Positions 24,901-32,030 of a DNA stretch of 64,000 nucleotides are shown piece by piece. Location of the stretch: contig JAXRKP010000178.1 in the NCBI GenBank assembly GCA_037039925.1, forward strand, positions 287,001 to 351,000, given 5' to 3'. Source of the DNA: Doris montereyensis (taxonomy: Eukaryota > Mollusca > Gastropoda > Nudibranchia > Dorididae). Numbering within the stretch: position 1 is the first letter of the stretch; the number at the start of each line of letters is the position of its first letter. The notes under the pieces are model-generated. The model did no database searches. It saw only the letters and a list, made by a program, of their open reading frames with translations, and was not told the DNA's origin. The position numbers were made by a program, and so were the translations under genes.

Positions 24901-26666
24901 TCCGAAGCATAGTGTCGTCGACCTGCACAACAAATGAATCATCCCCGCCTTCAAACATATCAGACCTAATCAGCCATCCTGCTTTTTCCTGGGGAACCTA
25001 CAGGAGCAGGCTCAGCATTCAATGTTTTTGCTGAATCAGATAAACTGGGATCGGATTCGATTTTTTCAAAATTGTCCTGCACTTGAGGTTCCTCTTTTTC
25101 AACAGGAGTCTCTTGTTTGATGTCAGAAGAAGCTGACTGCGTGGTCTCTTGCTGTGACGTGGCACAGAGTGAGGAAGCAGCCGTAATGTCGGATGCATCC
25201 GTTTCGCTGAGATGTCCGATTCCTGCAGTGTTGATCCCTTCCATCATGTCAACAGGCAAATCAGATGGAACGTCGGGACTTCCTTCCACATCACAGTCTT
25301 CCATCTCGTCCTGGTTGATGAAGTCTTCAGTCTCCTCAGCTTCTTCTTCTTCCCTTGACTGTTCATCCATTGCTACTTCACTGTCTTCGATAGGGTCCTC
25401 TTCAGGCCCTTCAACTTCAGGAGCTAGAGAAATTCACAAAATGAAGATTATTTAACAATAAATCTGGTTGTTGCTCATCAGTGAATACTTACTCCAACAT
25501 CTGCAGTTCTGTTTGAAGCATCCAGGGAAGATCAAATGGCTGTATAGACATTCTTCAGATTTCTTGCCAAAAGCAGTAAAGTACGACTACAACTACTTGA
25601 CCAGCTTAAATTATAAAATGTTGTTTGCTCAGTCCTTCCTCATCCGTCAAGAGTTACACCTCATCCAACAGATGATCAGAAAATTGAATATAGTATTTTC
25701 TTTTGATGATCCTTATGAGTTTAAGTACAGACAGTATAAATGGAAGGATTTCAATACAAAGTAGGGCAATGGCTGAGTGAAAAAAATATAAAAAATTAAA
25801 ATGCTCCTCAATTCCCAGATGAATGACTATGAAATCTTGCCTCAAGAATCTGTCCCTAGGTGATGAAGCAGGAATCTGACTTGAGCAATTCTGTAAACTT
25901 TGCATCTTTCTTGAGTCTCGGAATAATGCTTTGTTATAAACGGTTTCCCTCTCTATTCTGAGTTCAACAGGTTAAAATTTCAGGCAGTGTTAAAAGAAAA
26001 AGTTGTTTCAAAAAACAAATAAACAGAGGAAAAAAACCCCGAACAGAATATATTTGAAGTACAGTAATTCTATTCCAAGTGAAAAGAAAAGAAAAAAGAT
26101 TCAATGTTTACCTGAAAGCCCATTAGAAACTGCATCAGATGGTTGTTCTTCAGTCTGAGAAAAAAAATGTAACCAAACAAAATAACAAGGTGTTACAACT
26201 GAATACAATTGATAATATTGAAATTACAAGGTAATGAGGTACAGATAAACAAGTTTAATCGTAATTTGTATACAACTAACTTACATTATTATTAACAGTG
26301 CTATTAATAAAGACTCAAGCCTCCCATAAATGATGATGATATCACACATATAATATAACCACATCAGCATACCAATAACAATACTAGTAGTTCTACTTCT
26401 GTTGTATGCTAGCTCTGAGTAAGGAACCACTTCTCCACTTTCCAAGTACTGTTCTTTATGACATAAATGACGACTAAGATAATGGAAATAGTGACTAGAT
26501 TATAATAATAATTATGATGTTGATAGAAATCAATATCATTTGGAAAAAATAAGAAAGAACAATAAAAACGGTGGTATTGATATATTTCAGAATATAGAAA
26601 AGACGGAGAGAATAAGAAAGAGAGTAAATGAGGAGAGAAAGAGGGAGGGACGGAGGGGGAGAGAGA

Positions 26667-26743
<77 letters not shown>

Positions 26744-29700
26744 ACACACCCATGATAATTTTCTAACAAACCTCATCTTCTACAGCTAACAGCTTGTCCT
26801 CATTTATTTTATCTTCATTGGTAACAGTAGCAGTATGGCCATCTAAACCAGCCATTTCATTTGCGAGATCTCCTTCATTCTGTAACAGCAAATTTTCACT
26901 GACTAATGTTTCATCGCCGCCTCCATCATCAGGCTGTAACCATCCTATTTTGTGTTGTGTTTGAGGGAAAGAAACCAATTTAAAAAGATGACAGCATGAA
27001 TCATGAACTTAATCAATGTGTCTGAACATATAAAGCTTTACTAAAACTAATGACGATACAGAGGATGACACCCCCAATCCAGCACGATGATAAAAGTGCC
27101 CAAGCATGATATGTCACGGCTTGTACCAAGTACACATAGGCTCAAGACAGGGCAATGCACAGATAACATGAGAATTATGCTTCATGGACCTTATACATGT
27201 ATCATCTGCTCTAACATGTTTACGTTTCAACTTAAATTGAATTCAAAATTGGCCCTTCTTGATCTGAGCTATAGGCCTAATGATCTGATCGCTTTGCATT
27301 ATGTAAGTGACTACATTCGTTACACCAATAAGGAGAGTTTAGAAGAAGCATGAAGTAGAATTTTAGGCTTTAAAGACTATCTGGCTAAAAAGCTGCTCTT
27401 TGTTGTCTTACGAGGACTAGCCTTTAAGACTGAGAGCACTGTATTAAATAAGTTCTTTAAATACTAATTCACAGCTACCTATTTGGTTTCAAAATTCTCC
27501 CTAATAGAAATGGGTTTTTTACAGAGCTTCTCAGGAACAGCTTCTTCCGTATCTGGAATATAAAAAAAAGAGACAATTAATTAGAATTATTCTAAAATAT
27601 CATCCATTTCTATTCTAGGTTGATCATTATTATCAATAGATTCACATGAAGAACCTCTTGCTATTTTATTTTCTGACTTCGATTTAATTTGATCCACATC
27701 CACGACTATAGTCATTACATGAAGCAAAGCGGTTTTGGTGGGATTTTTACTTTGCCCAGACAGCTTTATTAACAGCCTATAGCAGGTCTTTAATGTGCAG
27801 TGTTGTGATTTACACAGGACCTCCTTTTATCAGCTGTCCCCGATGGGACTAGCTGTCGATCTACCTACCTGGAACAGGGGGTAGTTTTTACCAAGAAAAA
27901 ACTCAAGTACAATTTTGAGCCACCAGGGCTTGAGCCCATGATTTTTTAATTGAGAGAGACACTGTGCCTCTTGACTACCTGAGTCCACCACATCATCAAT
28001 ATCTATAAAAGTCCAAATCAGAACCATTTTTGGACTATGACATATTGTTTTTAGTCCTCCATTTTGAAATAATTCATGCAATTAAGTGCACCTTGTAACG
28101 GGCAGTTGTTCCTCAGGGGGCTGTTTTCAATCTACCAAGAGTACAAGATGATAATAAAGCATTAAGCCAGTGACAACACAATACCCTAGGAGATCCACTA
28201 GAGTCATGGTCGTCTATGGCAGTTTAAAGGTATGCCTCCTGGTTGACTGAGACAACCATGGCAATAAAAAAAGAATAAAGAAGAATAAAATAATTTTATA
28301 ACTGATTCTTACAGATTATGTGGCGTATTGTTGGCTGTCCGCTCCCTTCACCTACCAGATACTAGCCCTGGCCAGTCAGAAAATTTCGAGTTTTGAAGGG
28401 TATCGTGACTACATACTCCAATCCCCTTCGCAAACTACATGTTTTTATTGGTGCCATTGTGTTTATAATAATAGTAATGTTAAAATTTATACAGCACATA
28501 TACATAAAAATGTCCTAGGCACTTGACAATGTCTATAATCCACAATTGAGCTTACAAATGTCTCTCGAAAAAAATGTGTCTTCAACATTTGATGGCAGTT
28601 GGAAGAGAGTTCCAGATTTTAGGTCCAGTGAACGAGAACGCTTTCTCGCCCAATTTTGTGTTTGGAATAGGTGTGGTTAGAGGATTTTACTCTCTGACTT
28701 CAGAGGATGTGGTGGATGCTAGGATTATAATAGTTCGGCAAGATATTCAGGTGCTGTTCCATGTAATGAGTTGAATACAGTGCATGTGATTTTAAATTCG
28801 ATTCCTTTGTAAACTGGGAGCCAGTGAAGGTGTTAAGTATGAAGCATGAGCAGCATCTTAATTATACATAAAGAAATTTGAAGTAGATATAAATTAAGTG
28901 ATACCTGGCTTTCCTGAGTTTGCTTGAGAAGTGATCTGCTTTTTTGGAGTTTCAGATGTTTCAAATAAAAAAATTTCTGGATCATTTCCTTCGTCTTCAA
29001 GAGCCTGCAATTAACACACAAATTAGATAATGTTATGTTCAATCAGTCGCCAACTTGTTCAATAAAATCTTTAGCAAAAAATGCTCTTAAATTAACTACA
29101 TGACAAATATGGCTTTATAAAAGAATTAAAAATATTTTAAAACCAGATATAACAATGATTAGATGCTACTAGACACCATCTATTACCATATAAATATATT
29201 GTTAGTTTCCTTCATCTTTGTAAAGTGACATAAAGTCTTTTTAAGCGGTGGTAAAAGCCACCCAACAGTGACTATTTAAATACTGAACAGAAAAAAAGGG
29301 CACTTATGTCCCTTACATACTTTCTTTGCCATTATGATATTACTACAGCCATGTCTCGATAGTCTGGACTTCGATAATCCAAATAGATGAGCCGGGACGG
29401 ATTTCTTCTTTATTTGTACACGATAATCTGGAAATTCGGGATTCCGGATCCGAACACCTAATTTTGGAACAAGCTACCACAATATAGAGAATTTATGCTT
29501 TGATAAACCAAACACTCAACTGTTCGAAAAAAAGTCTAACCAATCCGCTAACAGTCATCAAAGCCGCCCGACTCGACTTTTCTATCGCCAATTCGGCCAT
29601 ATCATTTAGCAATTTTCTGTTGTCTCGGTCTGTCTCTTCTTCTTCTTCTGGCGTGGTGTAAATTGTATGTAAGCAAGAAACCTGAGGCATAAGTCAGAGA

Positions 29701-31000
29701 GAGTTGAGACCGGGCATTCAGGCATCTTGGTATTGAAATAGACATTTAGAGGGGCGATTTATATAGGAAAAAAATCGGTTTCACTGAGATTGCTGGCATT
29801 TAGGCCAAACAGGCATTATGGCGGTGGGCATTTAAGCAGTCATTTCACTACGGTTCTACTATAAATACAAATAGCATGGTTAATGGGCTAAATGACACCA
29901 CAGCTGTTAGGAATAGGATGCGATGCCTGAAGGAAGCATTCTAATCTTGATCTGTCTTTTACAGTTAATTGAGTTATTCTTTTACTAAAAATATTAGACT
30001 GGACGGTTTTAGTGGGAGTGATAGTAAAATATGGGATAATCACACTTTAGCACTGCCAAGATTTCACCTCGAATACGATTACAAACCCAGTTTATGCTCG
30101 ATACTGGGCATGGTCCCGATATCCTCTCTCATGCTCCTCAATCGACAGAGTGTTGCACAGCGTGCTATGAAGGGCCTCTCACTTTTAAGTGTGTTGTTCT
30201 CCAGTCGTCGCCCTATTATTACTCCCACTTTAGCACCGCTGACCATAGTAAATGAAGCAAAAAATACACTGCAGCGGTGCTAAAGCAGAAGTAATAATAG
30301 TGATGACTTTGGCCAGGCAAGCGGGGATTCAAATCATCTTTCAAGTGCCCCACGTGCGTATGCTCCAGTCGTCACCATATTATTATTCCCACTTGGACGC
30401 AATGTTATGGGAGTGATAATAGGGCAATGACTGACTTGGAAACAGAAGAGCGGGGGCTTTTTGTTGCTTGTTTTCATGGAGGGGGCAAGCCCCCCTGAAC
30501 CCCTCACATGTTCCTCAAAAAGAGGATAAAACTGAGAAACAGAACCAGTAAGGAGTGCCAGAACAGAAGTTTTTCAATTTTTGACAGCCGATGACACATG
30601 ACACATGAGGACAACACCGCATGGAGATAACTATACAGTATGGTATGCACTTGACTGACACAAAAAAAACTTCAGCCCTTGCTGGGACCTGAGGACTAAA
30701 TCTAGAGCTAGATAAATTAAATAGCTAAGGAGCTAGATCTAGATTGATACTAAATAGATCTAGATCTAGTATCATTATCATAGTATAGCCTAATTATTAG
30801 TAGAGATGCAGAAGTACCCCATATGAAATGATATTAAGATCTTACAATCAATAGATCATCTACTTCCTAGTTACCTTTTGAAGCCTTTCAAGCAATACTG
30901 ATTTCACGCCTGTTTTGTCCAAGTTTCTTTGTTCCAGTTCACTTTTCAAATCGATGACACGCAAGTCTGCAAGTTTCTTCATCATATCTTGAGACGCCAT
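10941..31000 (-). CDS. SAFB: SAFB/SLTM-like scaffold attachment factor gene, 18 coding exons
   Basis: Nuclear matrix/chromatin protein that binds S/MAR DNA and RNA and takes part in transcription and splicing control. Coding exons, 5' to 3': 31000-30875, 29004-28905, 26944-26772, 26154-26112, 25423-24998, 24922-24655, 24177-24131, 23323-23232, 22839-22692, 21042-20898, 20726-20604, 19961-19871, 18373-18211, 17960-17847, 17305-17198, 14799-14699, 14423-14233, 11256-10941. Domain order is SAP, acidic linker, RRM, basic linker, E/R coiled coil, RE/RD and Gly-rich tail ending RRF, as in vertebrate SAFB. Phases chain correctly across every intron once about five single A residues are restored (see findings). 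The total is about 926 codons. The upstream in-frame ATG at 31117 is less likely than 31000, which gives a start close to the SAP domain. Introns are repeat-filled. Confidence 0.9.
12750..13135 (+). pseudogene. piggyBac-like transposase C-terminal remnant (putative)
   Basis: In the last SAFB intron, on the opposite strand. [20 protein letters not shown] resembles the helix before the piggyBac cysteine-rich domain. Later come ENCKL and, after a stop, [11 protein letters not shown], which has the paired cysteines of that zinc-binding domain. Stops interrupt it. The match is from family memory only. Confidence 0.4.
14058..14150 (+). repeat. Element B, diverged
   Basis: AGTTAAGAGAAACAAAAAGA to TACTCCACCAACCACTCAC, matching the right two thirds of the other copies. 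In a SAFB intron. Confidence 0.6.
14233..14423 (-). CDS. SAFB: SAFB-like exon 17, RE/RD-rich, frame disturbed
   Basis: The central part [20 protein letters not shown], then GRDSRS, is clear. Downstream, the SAFB-like reading [20 protein letters not shown] lies one frame away. It is the one in phase (1) with the last exon, so one nucleotide seems missing near 14303-14310. Acceptor tctag, donor gtaatg. Confidence 0.7.
14699..14799 (-). CDS. SAFB: SAFB-like exon 16
   Basis: [20 protein letters not shown], then [14 protein letters not shown] 19-nt word (agatttgatcgacgagaag on the coding strand) occurs twice, and the first copy runs into a strong internal gtaagt. An extra A may be missing near the 3' end, because the next exon reads better one frame over. 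Confidence 0.7.
15885..15916. repeat. Poly-C tract (32 nt)
   Basis: Uninterrupted run of 32 C. The length in the assembly may be approximate. Confidence 0.9.
16046..16112. repeat. 34-bp tandem duplication
   Basis: Two adjacent copies of tttaaaaatctcggaagt followed by tcatctga and an aat ending, differing at few positions. Confidence 0.8.
16495..16510. repeat. Poly-C tract (16 nt)
   Basis: Uninterrupted run of 16 C in the same intron. Confidence 0.9.
16955..17057 (+). repeat. Element B
   Basis: CCACCATATGCAGTGATCTC to GTAGGACCTACCAATTGTGC, full-length by comparison with the 8072 copy. In a SAFB intron. Confidence 0.75.
17198..17305 (-). CDS. SAFB: SAFB-like exon 15
   Basis: [20 protein letters not shown], then [16 protein letters not shown]. 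It mirrors the RRPYDLDRRDDAYW-KR segment that follows the coiled coil in SAFB. Acceptor cctcag, donor gtttgt. Confidence 0.88.
17847..17960 (-). CDS. SAFB: SAFB-like exon 14, E/R coiled coil
   Basis: [20 protein letters not shown] to [11 protein letters not shown], the highly charged single-helix region typical of SAFB. Acceptor tttaag, donor gtatgt, phase 2 in and out, no errors. Confidence 0.9.
18211..18373 (-). CDS. SAFB: SAFB-like exon 13, coiled coil, apparent 1-nt deletion in A6
   Basis: [20 protein letters not shown], then [19 protein letters not shown], then [16 protein letters not shown]. As read, the frame breaks to a stop after the A6 run (plus T run 18259-18264). One added A restores the frame to the gtaagt donor in phase 2. 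Confidence 0.87.
18400..19870. other. SAFB intron, nothing recognised
   Basis: AT-rich intron between exons 12 and 13 with no clear repeat boundaries or coding remnants. Confidence 0.4.
19871..19961 (-). CDS. SAFB: SAFB-like exon 12, apparent 1-nt deletion in A7
   Basis: Begins [20 protein letters not shown] and should end [10 protein letters not shown], like VVSFDKVKE of vertebrate SAFB. The two parts are in different frames, separated by an A7 run (plus T run 19904-19910). One extra A joins them and gives phase 0 at the gtgagc donor. Confidence 0.85.
20223..20477. mobile_element. Short MITE with TA target duplication, related to 8559-9254
   Basis: Left end CAGTAATCTCCGCAAAATGT; reverse-complemented right end CAGTAGTTTCCACCACATTG. 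TA flanks both ends (20221-20222, 20478-20479). It shares interior words with the 8559 element, such as GACTCTTTAAATGCAACCAA in one and GATTCTTTAAATACAACAAT in the other. It sits in a SAFB intron. Confidence 0.72.
20604..20726 (-). CDS. SAFB: SAFB-like exon 11 with GC donor
   Basis: [20 protein letters not shown] to RRRSPRS, a lysine/arginine-rich linker. The only phase-compatible donor is TCAG/gcaagt, the classic GC-AG intron consensus. Phase 1 in and out. Confidence 0.82.
20898..21042 (-). CDS. SAFB: SAFB-like exon 10
   Basis: [19 protein letters not shown], then a basic Ser/Lys-rich linker ending SSAPRKED. It follows the RRM as AKNEPVGKK does in vertebrate SAFB. Acceptor ttccag, donor gtaatg. 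Confidence 0.85.
21060..22690. other. SAFB intron, nothing recognised
   Basis: AT-rich intron between exons 9 and 10. Open frames are short and unlike known proteins. Confidence 0.4.
22692..22839 (-). CDS. SAFB: SAFB-like exon 9, RRM second half, two apparent 1-nt deletions
   Basis: Pieces VVTNA, then [18 protein letters not shown], then [14 protein letters not shown] match the rest of the SAFB RRM with RNP1 CYGFVTM. They fall in different frames. One A is missing at the T run 22826-22828 and one near 22808-22809 (coordinates on the plus strand). With both restored the exon is 150 nt, phase 0 in and out. Otherwise the donor gtaagc and acceptor cacag are intact. Confidence 0.88.
23232..23323 (-). 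CDS. SAFB: SAFB-like exon 8, RRM first half
   Basis: [20 protein letters not shown], then SKYGK, is the first strand and helix of the SAFB RRM. RNP2 is LWVSGL. Acceptor tcgcag, donor gttagt, phase 0 out. Confidence 0.92.
24131..24177 (-). CDS. SAFB: SAFB-like exon 7, NAGNAG acceptor
   Basis: 47-nt exon coding [16 protein letters not shown] just before the RRM. The acceptor is a cagcag tandem, so two products differing by one Ser codon are possible. Donor gtatgt. Confidence 0.75.
24655..24922 (-). CDS. SAFB: SAFB-like exon 6
   Basis: Starts [15 protein letters not shown] and continues as a K/E/S/T-rich linker. It occupies the position of the GRKFDFD segment of vertebrate SAFB. Acceptor gtgcag, donor gtttgt, phase 1 in and 2 out. 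Confidence 0.8.
24998..25423 (-). CDS. SAFB: SAFB-like exon 5, long acidic region
   Basis: Codes about 142 residues rich in E, D, S and T (for example [20 protein letters not shown]), matching the acidic centre of SAFB proteins. Acceptor ctctag. The donor is taken as GTAG/gttccc because it alone gives the phase (1) used by exon 6. The frame stays open a little beyond it. Confidence 0.85.
26112..26154 (-). CDS. SAFB: SAFB-like exon 4
   Basis: 43-nt exon coding [14 protein letters not shown], with ctcag acceptor and gtaaac donor. Phases 0 in and 1 out match its neighbours. Confidence 0.75.
26633..26742. repeat. (GA)n microsatellite
   Basis: GA repeat with a short CA end, in the SAFB intron directly downstream (minus strand) of exon 3. 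Confidence 0.96.
26772..26944 (-). CDS. SAFB: SAFB-like exon 3, acidic linker
   Basis: [17 protein letters not shown] to LLAVEDE, acidic and low-complexity. The acceptor AAATAG/GATGG gives the phase (1) needed by exon 2. A second AG 11 nt further (TTACAG/CCTGAT) would need phase 0. Donor gtttgt. A GA microsatellite begins just beyond the donor. Confidence 0.75.
27524..27553 (-). CDS. Possible SAFB-like 30-nt exon (doubtful)
   Basis: Minus-strand ttccag acceptor and gtaaaa donor bound a short acidic segment, [10 protein letters not shown]. It is in phase with exon 2. Joined to the next exon at either of its acceptors it creates a stop (T/GA or TCC-TGA). It may be alternative, a decoy, or affected by a base error. 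Confidence 0.25.
27686..27990 (-). repeat. SINE-A, reverse copy in SAFB intron
   Basis: TTTGATCCACATCCACGACT to CTTGACTACCTGAGTCC, collinear with the 5490-5796 copy over about 300 bp. It has the TTAATGTGCAGTGTTGTGAT and CCCCGATGGGACTAGC landmarks. Confidence 0.82.
28455..28860 (+). repeat. Old interspersed repeat in SAFB intron
   Basis: Starts with a TTTATACAGCACATATACAT and CCTAGGCACTTGACAATG section. It continues GAGAGTTCCAGATTTTAGGT, GAACGCTTTCTCGCCC and AACTGGGAGCCAGTGAAGG. From memory, these phrases recur in dispersed repeats of many animal genomes. Class not determined. Confidence 0.5.
28905..29004 (-). CDS. SAFB: SAFB-like exon 2
   Basis: [20 protein letters not shown] continues from the SAP domain. 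It parallels the EEGGNPDEIEI stretch of vertebrate SAFB. Acceptor ttgcag, donor gtatca, phase 0 in and 1 out. Confidence 0.85.
29345..29690 (-). mobile_element. pogo/Tigger-like remnant (putative)
   Basis: The end ACAGCCATGTCTCGATAGTC, then GATAATCC, resembles terminal repeats of pogo/Tigger elements. On the minus strand just before it, an ORF fragment ending in [16 protein letters not shown] looks like the acidic and helical C-terminus of such transposases. I could not find the opposite terminal repeat. In SAFB intron 1. Confidence 0.35.
30005..30440. repeat. Two adjacent foldback (hairpin) sequences
   Basis: Arms cctattattactcccacttt at about 30203-30230 pair with gctaaagcagaagtaataat at 30279-30310. 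A second hairpin pairs cagtcgtcaccatattatta near 30365 with gggagtgataatagggcaat near 30408. Both stems share the ATTATTACTCCCACTT core. They are probably remnants of one hairpin element family. In SAFB intron 1. Confidence 0.6.
30875..31000 (-). CDS. SAFB: SAFB-like exon 1, SAP domain
   Basis: 42 codons starting [22 protein letters not shown], then [17 protein letters not shown], is a textbook SAP motif that binds AT-rich scaffold-attachment DNA. The donor is gtaact, phase 0. The reading frame is open upstream to 31117, but the extra residues are unlike any SAFB N-terminus I know. Confidence 0.92.
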
Positions 31001-32030
31001 GTTGAATGTTGAATGACGATCCAAAGTACATGCACTAATTTTCCGGATGTTTTTCCGTTGTGGTGCCAATGTTTTATATGCTCGTCCATCGGATGGGGAA
31101 ACAAATGCCAAACCCATATAGCTGTGGCCTAATCCTATAACAGAATAATTATTAGAGGTTCACGAAAAGTCAACGATTCTATACATATTTTTGTTTGCTT
31201 AATCAAAAGTGATAACGATCCTCTGACAATTTGAATAGCCATAGGGCTATCCGAACTTTAGGCCTGTGAAGTGGACAAAATGTTATACTTTAATCGATGG
31301 CCCCTCCCATTTAATCATCGAACACATGGCAAAGTTGAAAATATAATTGGGGCAAGCGATATATGAAAGTGAGAAAACAATATTCAATGACGAACCAGTG
31401 TTTTTATTACCATAATTATTGTGCCGAAAAATCTAATTTTTTCTGCTTTTGATTTGGCACTGAAAATGTCAAACAGGCAACTATGATTTGGCCTCGTTTT
31501 GATATAACTTTTGATGACATCATAAGTGAATCGCAGGGTGTTATATTACTGTACTGTCACGTGGTAGACGTGTTGATATCAATAATTTTTTATCGATACA
31601 GTATTTCACACAATGTATCGATATATTGATGTTTCCGATATCAATAAAAAAACATATAGATATATCGAAATCCATAGATGATTTCGATATTGTGGCCAAA
31701 CGAACGAGGCTTTTTGTTTTGTGAATGTTTTTGTTTGTTTTGTTACTTTATAAGGGGGCAATAATAATTAAGGAATGATATCTCAGTAAGGCGAAACCTG
31801 TGCGTGAACTGTCCCCCTTGGCCACGGCCAACTAACGCGTGATATTTGACCCAAAAAGCCCAGCCGCTTGTGCTGTGTGTAGTGTGTTGTAAACAAACCA
31901 ATGTGCGTTCTTGCGTTGTCGTTGTTCCTGACGGTTTGTTTCATTTTTGGACTTGGAGTTTTGTTGTAAAGTATATTGGATTTTTTTATTCGATGAACAA
32001 TTTGTTCAAGGGACAATTCAGTGTATTGAT
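31001..32030. promoter_or_regulatory. SAFB 5' flank (promoter region by position)
   Basis: Sequence upstream of the SAFB start and upstream of the P-like transposase. I see no convincing TATA box. 31560-31700 holds a dense set of ATCGATA/TATCGAT words, more typical of hairpin transposon remnants than of a promoter. Confidence 0.35.

Noticed and set aside
10941..31000. SAFB copy as a processed pseudogene
   Set aside because: It has introns with conserved splice sites and phases throughout, so it did not arise by retroposition.
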